A stretch of 64,000 bases of DNA from Gyromitra esculenta. Its lineage: Eukaryota; Ascomycota; Pezizomycetes; Pezizales; Discinaceae. The DNA is taken from the NCBI GenBank assembly GCA_038503075.1, contig JBCAML010000017.1, positions 496,001 to 560,000 of the forward strand, given 5' to 3'. Position numbers and translations under genes: made by a program. Each line of letters begins with the position of its first letter. Positions within the stretch are counted from its first letter, which is position 1. The notes beneath the pieces were generated by a model that searched no databases, had not been told where the DNA came from, and saw only the letters and a program-made list of their open reading frames with translations. Of this stretch, positions 30,805 to 44,400 are shown piece after piece.

Positions 30805-32050
30805 TGGGGAGAGAATTGATGATAGAGGAAGAGGGGGGGTGTACGACTACATGAAGTTTAATGGATTTGATAGTGGCTTTTTAGTGAAGACGATAGGCAA
30901 ACTGGAGGATATATACAAGTTTACGATAACAAGAATGTACTTTACTTAGATTCGTTGTTGTAGCTCTTCCAGTATACACGTAGCTTACACAATAATTTCT
31001 TAGAACACCTAACTATGTACTTTCTCGTGTGTTTGATCATTACCCTATATATACCCATGCTAAAGACTTCTGATTGGTTATCTACTATTATCATCACCCA
31101 ATACCAAAACTAGATACTACCTCTTTAGGTGGGTTTAGACGAGTTCAAATATGGGCCTGATGTTAGGCTTAGGCATCTAGACTGTTACGCCACAGTGCCC
31201 GGCAAAAACCTTACTACTCGATTATTCACATCCAACAGTCCCATCAACTCTACGAGACAGTACTTCATCTTTTCGCCTGTATGTATTCGAGGATCCCATA
31301 TTGCACAGTCCCGTGTCTCTTGGGCCGGGGAAACCCCTAAAAAAAAAAGATAAAATTCAATTCCACAAACAAAAAAAACTCCCGCCCGCCAAATATTCAA
31401 AATTCAAAATTACTAACAATGGAAGAAGAAGAAAAAAATGGGGGGGCTTTTAAGAAAGAGAAAAAAAAAAAACCACCCTATCAAAGGAAATTTCTTTTTT
31501 TTTTTCTTTTTTCTTTTTTTTTCCAGAAAGCGCATCAGAAAAATCGAAAATCGAAAAAAAAGACTAAAACAATTGATCCAAACTAGTTACTCCCAAAAAC
31601 CTCCCAGGAATGATTGAAAAATAAAAGGGAAATGCAAAAAAACCGAATGAGGTAAAACAAAACCTGCAAGTGTATGGGGGGGGAGAATCTACAGTAAGCT
31701 TTCCCCGCCCCGAATCTCCTCTCGCCGTACACCGCTTGATAAGGGATAAAGTCCACTTCTTCAGAATAGGTAAAGGCTAAACTCCGCACTTACAAAACGA
31801 AAAAATCAAAACATAAGGTTAGTAAACAAGAAGGAAGAAACCTAACAAGTTAGGTCTGGCAGCGAGACTAGGGAGAGACGGGAGGTAAAGGTACTCAAAA
31901 CAGGTAGTAAGCCCAAAAGGTTCTCGGAAAGTAAAACGGAAAAAAAATAAAAGATCCAAAATCTGCACCCGCATTGTCCAAGCGCAATTAATTACATCTC
32001 CAGCTCCCTCTTTTCTCTGAGCCAACATCTGACCATCGCCGCTGCTTCGA
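30805..32050. other. Intergenic, between convergent mch1 and tbf1
   Basis: 1246 bp of AT-rich 3' flank. Notable are poly-pyrimidine/T runs at about 31493-31523 and A-rich segments on both sides, likely polyadenylation regions for both genes. No gene can be supported. Confidence 0.5.
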
Positions 32051-34870
32051 CTACTGGGCAGTTCCCCTTTCAGCACTGATCTCATGCCCGACGCTCCCCC
32101 TCAGCGCTGGATCCACGCCCATCAAACCCGGATCCACGCGCTCCTCCAGCGATCCTGAATTAGTCATCGGCACACCCTCACTGAATCCACCCAGAGGGTC
32201 CTGCTCCTGCTGTTGCATTTGTTCTTGCATTTGATGCTGCTGTTCGTGGTGTTGATGTGCGTGCGCGTGCTGCTGCATCTGTTGTTGTTGGTGCTGTTGC
32301 ATCGCCTGCTCAAACACAGGTATAACACTCTCAATTCCCATACCCATATCTGCTGTTGGTGCCACACTGCCTTGGAGACCTCCCTCATGGCCTTGTAGGC
32401 TTTCTTCGTGGTTAATAGGTGGCGATTGGCTGTGATTTCCATTCATCATCCTGTTTCCGAGCACTATATCTTGGCTCCCCATTCTTGCATTCCCGAGCGC
32501 GCCACCGAGTGCCGTAACGGCTGCTACATGTGCTGCATCTTCGTCTGCACTCGCTTCGACGGCCTTCTTGGCTGCGTTTTTTGCTGCTTGGCCAGGTGCA
32601 CGAGTTTTGAGTTCACCAGTTACGAACTGAAGATAGTAGGGCACTTCAATACCACTCTTAAGGAAGAAGAGTTTGAGATTGCGGGCTTTGTCTTTCAACT
32701 GCACTTGGTTGCGGTCCTTCAGTGTCTCATTGACAGTTCCCCCTGGCCCAAACATTGCTAGGATCTGACTCCAGTGTGGACCTTTGACTCTGTCGAGTCC
32801 AGCCATAAGTGCGTTCTCTTCGTCTGTAGACCATGGTCTTCGTTGTGAGGGAAGACCAGCTCGTCGCGCGTTAGGCGAGGCTTTAGCAGTTGCAGCAAGA
32901 CGTGCCCGTTCGTATAAAACTTGAGTTGGTGCTGACTGCTGTGGGATGGGGGGCTGTGCGGGTGGTGCTCCGAGTGACATAGCGATGGAGGTATTAGAGC
33001 CAAATAACTCGGCTTCTAGAGCAACTTGAGCAGGTGTGACAGCTTCGGAAGGGTTGGGAGGTTGTGGAAGTGGGTGAACGGCGGAGTGGGTTGTTAGAGC
33101 AGTGATTGTTACAGCATCAATCTCCGAGGGCTGCGTATGTGTAGGTGTTACTAGCTGTGATTGATTGAGGATAGGAGAATCATGATGCTGCTCTCCTGGT
33201 GGAGTGTGAACGCGCGCAGCGTTTGAAGGCTTTCTCTTACGCGGTCTCCTCATCTAATAAATAGAAAGTGTTAAAATCACAACCATGATGCTAATGAGGA
33301 ACTTGTTATAGAAAACTTACCGGCTGTGCAACGATACTTTCGTAGTTCTTACTCACGTACCAACTGACCTCCTTCAAAAAATCTTGCCATACATATTTCT
33401 CGCTTAGGTTTGTATCATCGGCAATCATCATTAGATGTGTCTTCCGCTGCGCCAATCTCGCCACGAAGTCTTGCTCGCTGGGGGTTAGGGTTTTTGCTCC
33501 TGGTCGCCTCAGAAGCAATATATCCTTCATCTCGTCGGGAAACAGATCAGTTAGAATCTCCTCCTTCCCACGTTCGTTCGTCGACATAGCCGAAATGTAA
33601 GCTTGTGTTTTCAAGTCGAGATATAACGCGCCCTGGGATTTAAGCAACCGTCCGCCATCTGGAACGAATGTATCAAGAAAATGCTCGTTCAAGTGGAAGA
33701 AACCGACTTCTTGGGAGCCGAATACGGAGGACACGAATGTAGCGAGATTGACTTTGCGCACGGTCGCGCGTTGCTCTGGGAGATCGAGCTTCAGCTCATC
33801 TGCGGAAAGAAACGCTTCGGGGGTGTACAGCTTTTTCGTTTGGTCAAAAAGCGACTTCATCGTGTTATAGGCCTGGCCTTGGTCCGAATCAGGCTGTGTT
33901 ACGATGTTGAGTGTTTCCTGGTAAGGGCCTTTGCCGAGAGTCGTTAGGATTTGGGTGGACTAGTGGTCAATTAGTGACTTGCTCGTCTCAGACGGGCGAA
34001 CCAAACCAGAGAGTTTCTACCAGATTATCAAGGATGGGTAAGCTTTGGATTCGTAAATTCTGATTTGCATCCCATAACATGTAGTTCGGGTCCATAAAAT
34101 TCATATTCCAAACCGCAGAACCAGCAGGAGTGTGCTCGTGCTCCTCATCGTCCATCTCGAAATCCTGCTCCAACGCATCTTCGTCATCGTTATCGATACC
34201 ATGATTGCTGCTCTCCAAACCACTTTGCTGTTGATCGTGGTGGTCGTGATGATGGTGGTGATGTTCGTACTGGTTGTCCGTGCTAGCCCGGCCAACTCTA
34301 TCGACAAACACCGAGCTAACGCCCTGCATCTGCGAAACGTGCGAGTCCACAACTTCGTTCTGCATCCCGTGATCGCTCACTCCCGGCACCACTCCTTCAA
34401 GATGTTGGGTATCAAGGTGTTGTCGCTTCGCGGCAGGATCACCTGCAGCTAGACCAACGGCATCATTTGAAAGGTCGTGTTCGGCTGGACGCTTACCCCA
34501 TTCATTGGTTTCGTGGTTGTTATTGTGGTTGCTGTTGTAAGCGGCGTTGAAGGCAGCGATTGAGGATAGTGATGGATCAACTGAGTGGTGAGCCGGATGG
34601 TCGAGTTCTGCGATGAGCAAAGGGTTAGGTTGGACATCCATACGAGGAGGCTGAGATTTGGAGGGAACAAATTGTTCCTGCGCTAAACAGCAAGGTTCGA
34701 GTAGAAAAAGAAAAAATTGCAGAACGCGGCTGCGAAAGGCTAAGCATCACTAACGACAGTAGAGGAAATCACGTACGATTTGCAGGTAGCGGCGGTGAAG
34801 GTTGCACCTCAACCTCTTCTTCGTGCTGGGGTAGGGGAGCCTGGGGAGCGGGGGCAGTCGTCGAGGCCAT
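32051..34870 (-). CDS. tbf1: Tbf1-like TTAGGG-binding protein (TRFH plus Myb/telobox)
   Basis: Tbf1-type factors bind TTAGGG motifs at telomeres, subtelomeres and promoters. Exons 34777-34870, 34021-34682, 33321-33959 and 32051-33253 join in frame to about 865 aa. The acidic, His/Asn-rich N-terminus leads into a TRF-homology domain (about 230-465): [13 protein letters not shown] reads across an intron into [20 protein letters not shown], followed by [15 protein letters not shown] and helix-rich sequence ending [14 protein letters not shown]. Exon 4 starts with a basic RRPRKRK stretch. The single C-terminal Myb (about 603-663) reads [28 protein letters not shown], then the telobox signature [12 protein letters not shown] Gln/His-rich tail follows. 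Position and telobox favour Tbf1. Taz1-type proteins share the layout and are the alternative. Confidence 0.9.
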
Positions 34871-36374
34871 TTCTTCTATTATTCCGGGGGGGTGGTGTTC
34901 GTCTGGGGAATGGCGGGTGTTGGATGCTTGCCCTCTGATTGAGCCCGAAGCCCTGTGTGTTCTGATTTCGGAGAGAGGGTTGAGGGTGAAGAAGAAGGGC
35001 AAGCTGCAACAGCCAGAGACAACCGTGGGGTCGGAGACAGGGGGCTGCCCAGTGTCTACAGAATACAATCGCTATTGTTGCGGACGTCCTGATTGCTGCC
35101 CCAACACGTGTTGTCGCGATGGCCAAGTAAGTGCGAATGCGAGTGAGGAGAGATGAACTGGATCTCCATTTGTACGCTGCAGCCAATACTGGGCGCCTTG
35201 TGTGGCACGTTCGGGGAAGTGCAATCAGTACATGCATACGTGCAGTTCTAGGGCAAGAACATTTCCCTACGGACTGGTCGTGATCTAGCTGTCGCCATTG
35301 AGTCCACTGAATCGATCAAATAAAAACGATATTCCAAACCCCCCCAGCTCCTCGCTCGGCAACATCAACCACAATAGATATATGTAGTTATAAATACATT
35401 TATACATTTATACATTTATACATCTTGATGGCGATATGGCCAGAAAGTAGATGGCCCATCAAACGCATATCTATACAAACTACATGTAGATCCTTCGCAA
35501 ATAAAGATTATCGCCGGCCCACAGCTATATACATGTAGGGTTAGGAGCTCAAACAAGTATGTGCCTGTCAGCCATTGATGAGTGAGAGAACGAGGCTAGT
35601 GCAGCATCTGTCCATGTCATTGAATGATCTAGAGGAGAGCATATCCAGTCCTTGTTAGCTTTTCGTTGCGTGGTCCTATAGGTGGACAGTAGGCTATCTT
35701 TACAGCAATTTACACAATGCCATCAGCCATCGTGGCCTCACGGGTATATATGGTGTCGCCTAGAAGGGCAGGGGAGACGGGCATAAGCTCGACTTTCCCA
35801 GAGAAGGTTAATCGTCGACTTTCACGCACCGGGTCATCAAGGCCGAAGTCTGATATAATCTAAATGATAAAGTCGCCACCTTTTTGTTCTCGCTATTTTT
35901 ATCCCGCTATTTGCCGCAGAAATGCTACTAATCGATAATCTCGCACCAAATTCTTCCATGATAATCCTCTCCTACATCAGGCGCCTGAAAGAGACGGCAG
36001 CAGCAAGCAGCTGGGTTTCGGTTCTCAATAGAAGATAACACTTGAAAACAACACTCCGCGACTAAGACAAGCAGCGTATGTAACACAAGACGGATTTGTG
36101 CTATACGTTTTTGAGACCGTTGAGAGAGAAAACGTGCTAGCGAGATCCTGTATATGCTTGAATTCTATTGACCATGGACTATCTGGCATGGAGTTCTGCC
36201 CTCTTAGAAGGTTGTTTAGAGAAGAGTCTGTACAACTTAGGCAGTACCTCCCGGCTCATAGAGTAAATACACACTTACCCTTCTTCGTCTCATCTACTAC
36301 CCATTGTAAGTGCCCACTGGCTTCTAAATTCCAAGTGGATACAGATAATATCGCGTTTGGTATATATGTTCTGA

Positions 36375-36500
36375 CCGGTTTGTAAGAATGGCCGATTTTA
36401 AAATCGGCCAACCGGTTTTGAAATAGGCCAGCTTTGAGAATCGGTTGGCCGGTTTTCAAAGCGATCTTTGTGGTGGCCGGTTTTCAAAGTGTGCCTCATT
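36375..36500. repeat. Cluster of CCGGTTTT / GGCC repeats with a perfect 20-bp palindrome
   Basis: GGCCGATTTTAAAATCGGCC (36390-36409) is a perfect palindrome. It is followed by ACCGGTTTTGAAA, GGCCAGCTTTGAGAATCGG and two GGCCGGTTTTCAAAG copies. A related, more diverged cluster lies at 36890-37000, and AACCGGTTTATAACCGGTT at about 37531. No coding potential. Confidence 0.75.
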
Positions 36501-38078
36501 GGTTGCTGTCTTACCCAAAGCTTGGACTAGCCCGGCCTTGCTAAAGTACCCTTAGGTTGAAGCTATCCTACTCAGAGGAATCACTGCTAGTATCACAATT
36601 TTTGTTTGAAGACATACAGCACCAAGAGGAGGAGCGAAATTGGTACAGTATATATTCGTACACCATTATCATGCCAGTGACTGCGAGAGTGAATCGGTAG
36701 TGCTACTACAAAATTTTCAAAGGTACTACATGTAGTAATATAAATACACAAGAGAGAACTTTACTTGCTGACTTGAACTCAGCCTGTGGGATTGCTAATA
36801 TTTATTTTAATGCTTAGTGTCTAGCTCGCCAGTGCTTTTGTATGTGGTTTGCGCCCTACTTGTTGCAAAAATAATAATTTTACTTTGAGTATCGGCCAAC
36901 TGCAAAACTTACTTTGAAGATTGGCCAGCCGATATCTAAAGCTGAACGGTTTGTAAATGGGTTGACCGATTTGTAAACCGGCTTTCTTGGAATATCGGTC
37001 AGAACATATATCATGCATACTCGGACTAAAGAATCCGCAGTTATAGGAAGCCATAGTTGCAATAGCACTACTACTATCTGTGCCGTGCTTTATAACGCAA
37101 AGATAACGAACAATAGACGACAGTCCATCACATATATCACTAAAAGCCCTAGGCATTCCTTCCACAGAAACCAACTAGACAACAGGAAGATATCTATCAA
37201 AATTCAATATTTCTAGTACTTTTTGTAGGAAAAATAGAGATTGAGACTTGCCAGATTTGCCAGCTCAGGCTCTACGGGTATGAATATATAACGAAACATA
37301 CGCATATTAGTACATGAAAATTCATCAACTTCGGGACTCCCGTTCTCGCCCCTGGGCTACTACGGCCCACCTCCGGTACCCGCTTAGAAAGCCTTTTCCA
37401 ACATTTTCTGCTGAACAGAACGAATAGATATACATAGTCATAGACATAGTCGAGTAAAGAAGGAAAGAAAAAGCAAAATAGAAGAACGGGTATAGGGTGC
37501 CTATACATATACTCCACATGGAGTCATATAAACCGGTTTATAACCGGTTCTTTGGGCGCTAAATAGATCGACTCGAGCAACCCCCATTAGTGGCTAGGGC
37601 TATTATCCGAACCAGTATCGATATCCCGTCGGATGACGTGCCAGTGAAACACCAGGAAGCCTATAGATATATTCCATATATCCAACATTTTCTATAATCG
37701 TAGAAGCGAGTGCTCGCCCATGATGCAGGCGATCATAAAGTTGGGGGGGCACGAGAACGAGTTAGTGAGAGTGATTATAAGGAAGCTCAGGTTAACTTTA
37801 TCAATTAGTATACTGTATTCAGCTGCTAGAGCTTGGCATTTTCAAAACAGTTAAACTCATGGATCGCTAGAGCTTATTACTATGGCGCCCGCGAAAATAA
37901 GTAGTTCACGTCAACGGTATCCCCGGGGGCTTTTCAATCCCTTGATAGCCCCGAGTAGGAGCTGTGGTTACTCGAATCAGTATGTCGCTAATCGAATGAA
38001 GCCGCAAAAACCAATGTGATCATACATATGAGTATTGGTTTAATTTGCATCACAGTTAATCACTCTAACCCTTTCCCC

Positions 38079-38430
38079 AGGGGTACATAGATAGATAGAT
38101 AGATAGATTAATCATACACGCATCCAACCTCATGGGTTATGGCGGTTAGCAAAAGGAAATAAATAAACAAAACTAAACCAAAACCAAACTAACTAAACAA
38201 AAAACAAAATAATAAATAAATAATCAGCAAACATTGTTTTTTTTTTTTTTGTTAAATCATTGTTTCATTGTTTTATCTAGGTACAAGAATATCACATGCA
38301 ACCGAAGTTATAGCGTGAACAAAACCCAATCAGCAAACATTGTAACTTTCTCCTTACATATACCCAGGGGTACATAGTAGTAGTAGTAGTAGTAGATTTC
38401 ATTTCCCAGGGGTACATAGATATCGAAACA
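38079..38430. repeat. Simple repeats with shared CCAGGGGTACATA flank
   Basis: CCAGGGGTACATA occurs three times (about 38078, 38365 and 38406), followed by (GATA)n, (GTA)n and GATATC respectively. AATCAGCAAACATTGT occurs at about 38222 and 38329. This suggests a duplicated segment whose end is a hotspot for microsatellite growth. Confidence 0.6.
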
Positions 38431-41400
38431 TTAAACCAGATTTATATTTATTTACATCAGGATTTCAGTCGCCTTATCGACATTTATCTTATAAATGTGA
38501 CTGCTCTGTATACTAGAGGTATATACAACCTGCAAGGTAGTCCGATCTCTATTCGTTTACGATATCTTACAGTATGCCACCATATCTCACCGCGTATACC
38601 CTGGAGGCTCACTATTGGCTAGAGCACAACTCCAAAAGCGTTCGATCTTACAAATTCGAATCGAATGAAGCTACAGCCAGTCTATTGGACCGATCGATTC
38701 CAAGCATCACTCAGGGCTCAAATCGAGGTAATATTCGGATACATTGATGCTGCTCCTGTTATCATAAAAAAGTTTAGATTTTACGAAACTTAATTGGTAG
38801 TGACGGATCCGCCAGTCACCCTAGAGATATCTCTGAGCTCACGCCATGAGTCCAAGAAGGGGTTAGCCATGAAGCTGACCCTGAATGACGATAACTGGGT
38901 CAGTTAAATGGTCATGTATATGTCTAGTAAAACATTTGTTCTTTCACCGATAGGCTCACGTTCTGCTACAGTTTCGCCAAACTCTGTTACGCGGAATTTC
39001 GTAAATAGTTACTAGCTAATGGAAGAAAGAAGTCGCCGGATCAAGAGTGTTAAAGTGCGTCGAAGAATACATGTATGTTAAGATCTAGATGTACTTCTCG
39101 CTGCATAGCCCATAAGCATCGATATCTATGAACACTTATATCACTATTACGCACCGAATTACTGAATACTCATCTAAAATTTACTATACAGTACTGCATG
39201 TGTGTTGAGCAAATTTATTAATCGGATCTCTAGCTCTCAACTTGACACCTGCATGCTAGTGCAAAGTGCTGATTGATGCTGGGACCCGATATCTGTTCCG
39301 AGGCTGTGGGGTGCACACGGATTTGTTTCAAGGCCAACTACATATTCTATGTGCATCAAGTACCATTCTATTAATCTAAACAGAGGCCCAGGACATCAAT
39401 TTCCCAAGGGTGTGGTGACGTATGTTCGCAGTCTAGATTGAGCTCAATTTTGTTCGAGGCAATTGTGTTTCGAATTCCAAGAGCCCGATTTAGCACCGGC
39501 ACTACATTCCCCACCATCGTACCTAGAAATTTGTGGTGCCTAGTGCTATTCACATGTACGTGCTACCGGTGGTTCCATCGACGGCTACTCACGGCCACCG
39601 GCAGAAATATAGTTTAGTTTCCACCAGTAAACGCATCCAAGTGAAGCTATGTTGCATCTGGGACGGGTGTTACAGGTACTTTAAGTTGTTGTAGTAATAT
39701 TACAATTAATTTGAGTACCACAGATTTCTCCATGAGAAACATATCAGATCACGACCGGCACTTTATTAGAGTTATATGTAATTAATATCGCAAGGTGTTT
39801 TTTTCAGTTGGACGCCCACAGAGGAATAGCCGGGTACCGGGTGGACGTTATAACCTACATGTAATTTCATAAGCCTACCTCCCAGTAACAACTGCAATAC
39901 ATTTCAAATGAAAAGCTACTCCTATTCCTTAAGCCAAGCCAAGTTCGAGATAAGGCCTATATCACTTCCCTTTTCTCGGCTCAGGTTGTTGAACTAACAG
40001 GTAGCCATTGCATAAACTTTAATAACCATAAGCTACCTGTGTTTAGTATCCTCCACAAATTGCGACAACCCCTAAACTCGAGGTAGTTCTTAATCTAGTT
40101 TACTACTGGGTACTCTGCATATCAGCGAGCTTGAGTAAATGGCACTGCCAATTAGACACCGCATGGCCCAACAAAAAAAGGACCTTCCCCTTTTCTTCAT
40201 CCACCGCAATTTTGGTATCTAGTATGCCATAAGCGCTACAAACAGCAGTATCCTGGTACCTATAGCTTCGAAATACACCCAAGTCCTTTGATAGCAAGCT
40301 TCCAGGACCGATGCGTTGTTGATGTCTCATATACGATTAGTACCCTGTGCGCACTTAGTAAACTTACCACCATAAACTCGTTATTTGATGATCTTGGAAC
40401 AAAAGATAAGTGCCCTTGTTGGTTTCACGGCAGTGCAAACCGGTGTATCTTCGAGTGACCTTTGATGATTCCATTGCTTTTTCGAGGGGGTAACCTCTAT
40501 GCAACTGATCGATACGGCCCAGTCAGTGGCGCCTAGAGTTTTCAATCGTTACTAAACCCTAATAGCCGCCCGAGGAAGTTACCGAGGGGGCGCATTCTTG
40601 GTCGCGACGCTACCCTAGTGGACGAGAAATGGCTAGTGCAAATGCAAGCCCAAATCAACTTGCATTAGTAAAAAGCAATTCTATACTACACGTACTCGAC
40701 TTATATGTTGGGTGGCTTTTGGCAATGATATCAGTACCCAGACGTTGCAATTGGCCAACCCAACCGGATGGCCAAAGCTGTACCAACCAGGATTTCAAAC
40801 CAGCTGGCTTACCAGGTCCTGGAAGATTGTATCTACGTACAACAAAATACGGTTAGATACATTTAGTCGCTCTTCCCTACCTGTGCTTCCGGAATCCTGT
40901 TATCAAGTGAAAAACTGTTACTGATACCAGCCTAAAGGCAAATTTAACTGGCTACAACCAACACGTATATTTGCAGCCCTCCCAATCAACTGAATGTCCA
41001 AGGGAAGAAGATGCACTGCTTCCTATCCAGACCCGTTTTCCTCTCATCCTATAGTGTTTTATAGACATCATCTCGTACTTCTGCAATAACGGGTTCCTAC
41101 ACCCACTGTGCCCTCTGGTGCGAACCATCACCCAGAGGCTTACGCGCTTGGTGCTACAGCGCGCATAGCCGTTTTAGTTCGCGCCAGCATACGCGCCCGT
41201 TGAATTTTTTAATCCATGTCATAGGGCTCATAGCTATTTTATTGTGAGGGGAGTGATTCGCATAAGTAACCCTTTGCCACAAGCGAAAGCCTTCTATATA
41301 TACAGCTCTTCCACCAATAGAAACCTCCAAATCTCAAGACCCCTATCGACTGCTGATTCTTTCGTTGGCCGATCTAGAAGGGTTTAAACTAATAATAGGG

Positions 41401-44400
41401 TAGAGTTTAATCGGTGTATGGGGGCCAAAGACAAAGCCCAAATAATGCTTGAAGATGGATGCCTGAATATATGAACACACAAAACAACCTATCAGATCTA
41501 CAGAAAGAACTTATGCCAAACCAGGAGCCCTCAAGTCTGAGTGACAGTCCGTGATGCGCCATCACCATTCGAACGGCATACTAGCCCAGAGCAGCCCCAA
41601 GATTTCATAGTGACAAATTCCAATATCATAAGTGCTACACTGATACTTAAGCTACGCGCCCGGAATAAATGCATCTATATGTACAATTGGCAAAGGCGAT
41701 GCCATCTCACATACTCACAGCAGATTGGAGGTACCTTTACTACGAGAATATTAAATGGAAATCAAGTTTTTCTTTCTTCTTTGCGCAGTGCTGGACATAT
41801 GTCTATCTACTCCAAACCCTGCCTGCATGGGACTCTTATTTCTTGGATAAGCGCTCGTGATACGCCTACAATCACTCATGAAAAGCAAGTAATAGACAGC
41901 ACAAAAAAATTGAATCCGAGTAATTCTCATGCGTAATAGCTCCCTAAAAACCCCGACAGGCTTTGTAGCCCCCACGGGAGGCGTCTGCAGGTGCACGGCG
42001 ACCGCTACGCGAGGCTTTAACCTCCGCGATAGAAGGCCATAGCTATAAATCACTCTATTCTACTATAGAACTTGAAAGATATATCTGCAGTCGTCTACTA
42101 CACCTATAGAATTTTTTAGGGCGGACGTAACCTCTACGCGCGACGGCGAACAATATCAGCGCTAGTCTAATGTCGGGAAATAAGGGAGTGGCGCACAAAA
42201 GTGCGGCAAGTATGTACAACATATGTATGTAACGCGTTCAGACGCATAGCCGCCGGCTAATCAGGAATGCCTTGGTCACTTGGATTGAAGATCTGATATT
42301 AAAACTATTGGCTAGTGCACGTGCCTAAGCGAAAACCTAGAGAGTTTCCACAGATTCATTAGCACACTAGATCAGGATAGGTTGATTATACGGTTACTAC
42401 GAAATTCAACACATGATCATTACATACTCAATACTCAATACTCCTTCAAACCACCGTAGAAACGAATGTCTGAAGATCTTACATCCTTGAGATCTTGGCC
42501 GAAGAGATACTATTAATGCCAGAAACATATGCATTCGGGTTCACACATTACAGAGTCTGGCAGATCAAACGCACTAAGAAAATACAGCTGAAGCTTATAT
42601 GAGTCCCCAAGGCAGATTATCGTAGAGTTCATGATGGATCTTGGGGCGAGCATATGGCGATGATATCACGATCATAATATCCTACATGTTTATATCTGTG
42701 GAACGTCAGAAAAGAAGAAGATGCAAATGGGAGGAGTAGCAATCACCTCCTCTAAAACGAGCAACACTTGTGGTTAGCCGAGACCAAGTAGTGATCGTAT
42801 TTAAAGACAGTACGGCGCAGCACGTGGGGACGTTATTTCTCCACGTTTGTGCTACACGCTTAAAGCAACCATTACAGGACCATTCGAAGGTTGATGAGAA
42901 ATTCACTGTGCACGAACCCCCATCGAAACATTATCGTCTGTCATGGTGGGGGGAAATCGTGATAAGATTCCGTCGGTGAAAAGATAGCGCAAAGTCACGA
43001 TCGTGTGGGTAATTTGCGCTCAAAAGCAATTTTTTTCAAGAAATAAAACTTTAATTAGTTGCACGTACCTCGAGTCTCGACTCTCGAGGGAAGCGCAATT
43101 CGCCGATTCAATTTCCCAGTGAGACTAAACGTATATTAGTGCTAGTAGAAAATAAACCATCCGAGTGAGAATGTGTGTCACAAGAGTTTACTGTTCGTCA
43201 TTGTTTAGACCATATATAATGTAGTCGCAATACAGAACGCAAAATACACATCCGCCCACGCCTAATTTGCCCCCCTTTTTTTACGAGGCCACCTAACTTC
43301 GTTTGTGGGTGCATTCCTTAGTCCTTATTTCACGATAGTGTTAAGCCAGCTTAGTAGTGGTTTTGATGAATAACGCAAAAACGAAATAAGGCATATACAT
43401 ATATATATGTGCTATGATTCTGTGATTTTATATGTAGTTCCCGGCAACAGGAACGAAGCCCGCTGCGCCTTAATGCCAAGCCCAAGAAATACTCTTTAGG
43501 AAGTAGCTTAAAACGAATTACGCACCAGTTAATTCTAGACATTCGCTATCGTGAATACGTATGGTATTGAGGACTAAGGAATCCGTGATATCTCTTGCTA
43601 CCTCCGGTAAAATGGAGGTCTCGGTACCTGGCTACGCGGTAACTACCAGTGAACATTTGTACCGTGTCAGAGCCGAATAATACGTAAGTGGCTAGGACTA
43701 GATGAGAAATTCGGAGGGGCAGATCTAAAACCGTGACGATTTCCGGAGGAGATTTAAAATGGCCACATATGCATGCTTATGAACGCTTGCGCCGATACGA
43801 CCACTTTATCCTTTAGGAAGTTTTCGTGGGTACCTGTTATGATGCTAATTGCTCTATTTGATTACACACTTCTGAATCAGAAGACTTTTATAATTTAAAG
43901 GATCGGGGTTTGTTGCAGGAAACAATCACTTACTTATTGCGAGATTTTGGAGTCAGGAGGTGATTCAGTCGTGAGATGCCAACACCCTCTTTTATATCAG
44001 ACTGCAGTCTTAACCAACCTCATTATTACTTTCTGCAGAACATTTTCGCTACCTAAAATATTCTTTGACCACGCAAAATCAGTCACCGTTCCGCCCGATT
44101 GCGTGCCTCCATGGTGAGCCAATGTTGTGCATTCCACGCTCAGATATTCTGTGGTACGCGCGATTGGCAGGGATTTCCACAGGCATCGGGATCCCCCAAG
44201 ACCTCCGTCACGTTGTTCTCCGGAAGTTAAGCTGCCGAAATTTAAAAAATGACGAAGGAGCGAAGATAGCGGGATCGATAGCATGATCTTGGCAATAGAG
44301 CGCAAAAAATGAACTGTTATGTCGTCTTATCGTCCATGGCTAATCTTGTTGGTGATGTTGTTGCAGGTGGCTACAGTTGGAAACTAGCGTGATAGGTTGG

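Noticed and set aside
41541..41936. 131-codon plus-strand frame in the gene-poor tract
   Set aside because: No domain, no plausible splice partners and no codon bias visible; likely chance.
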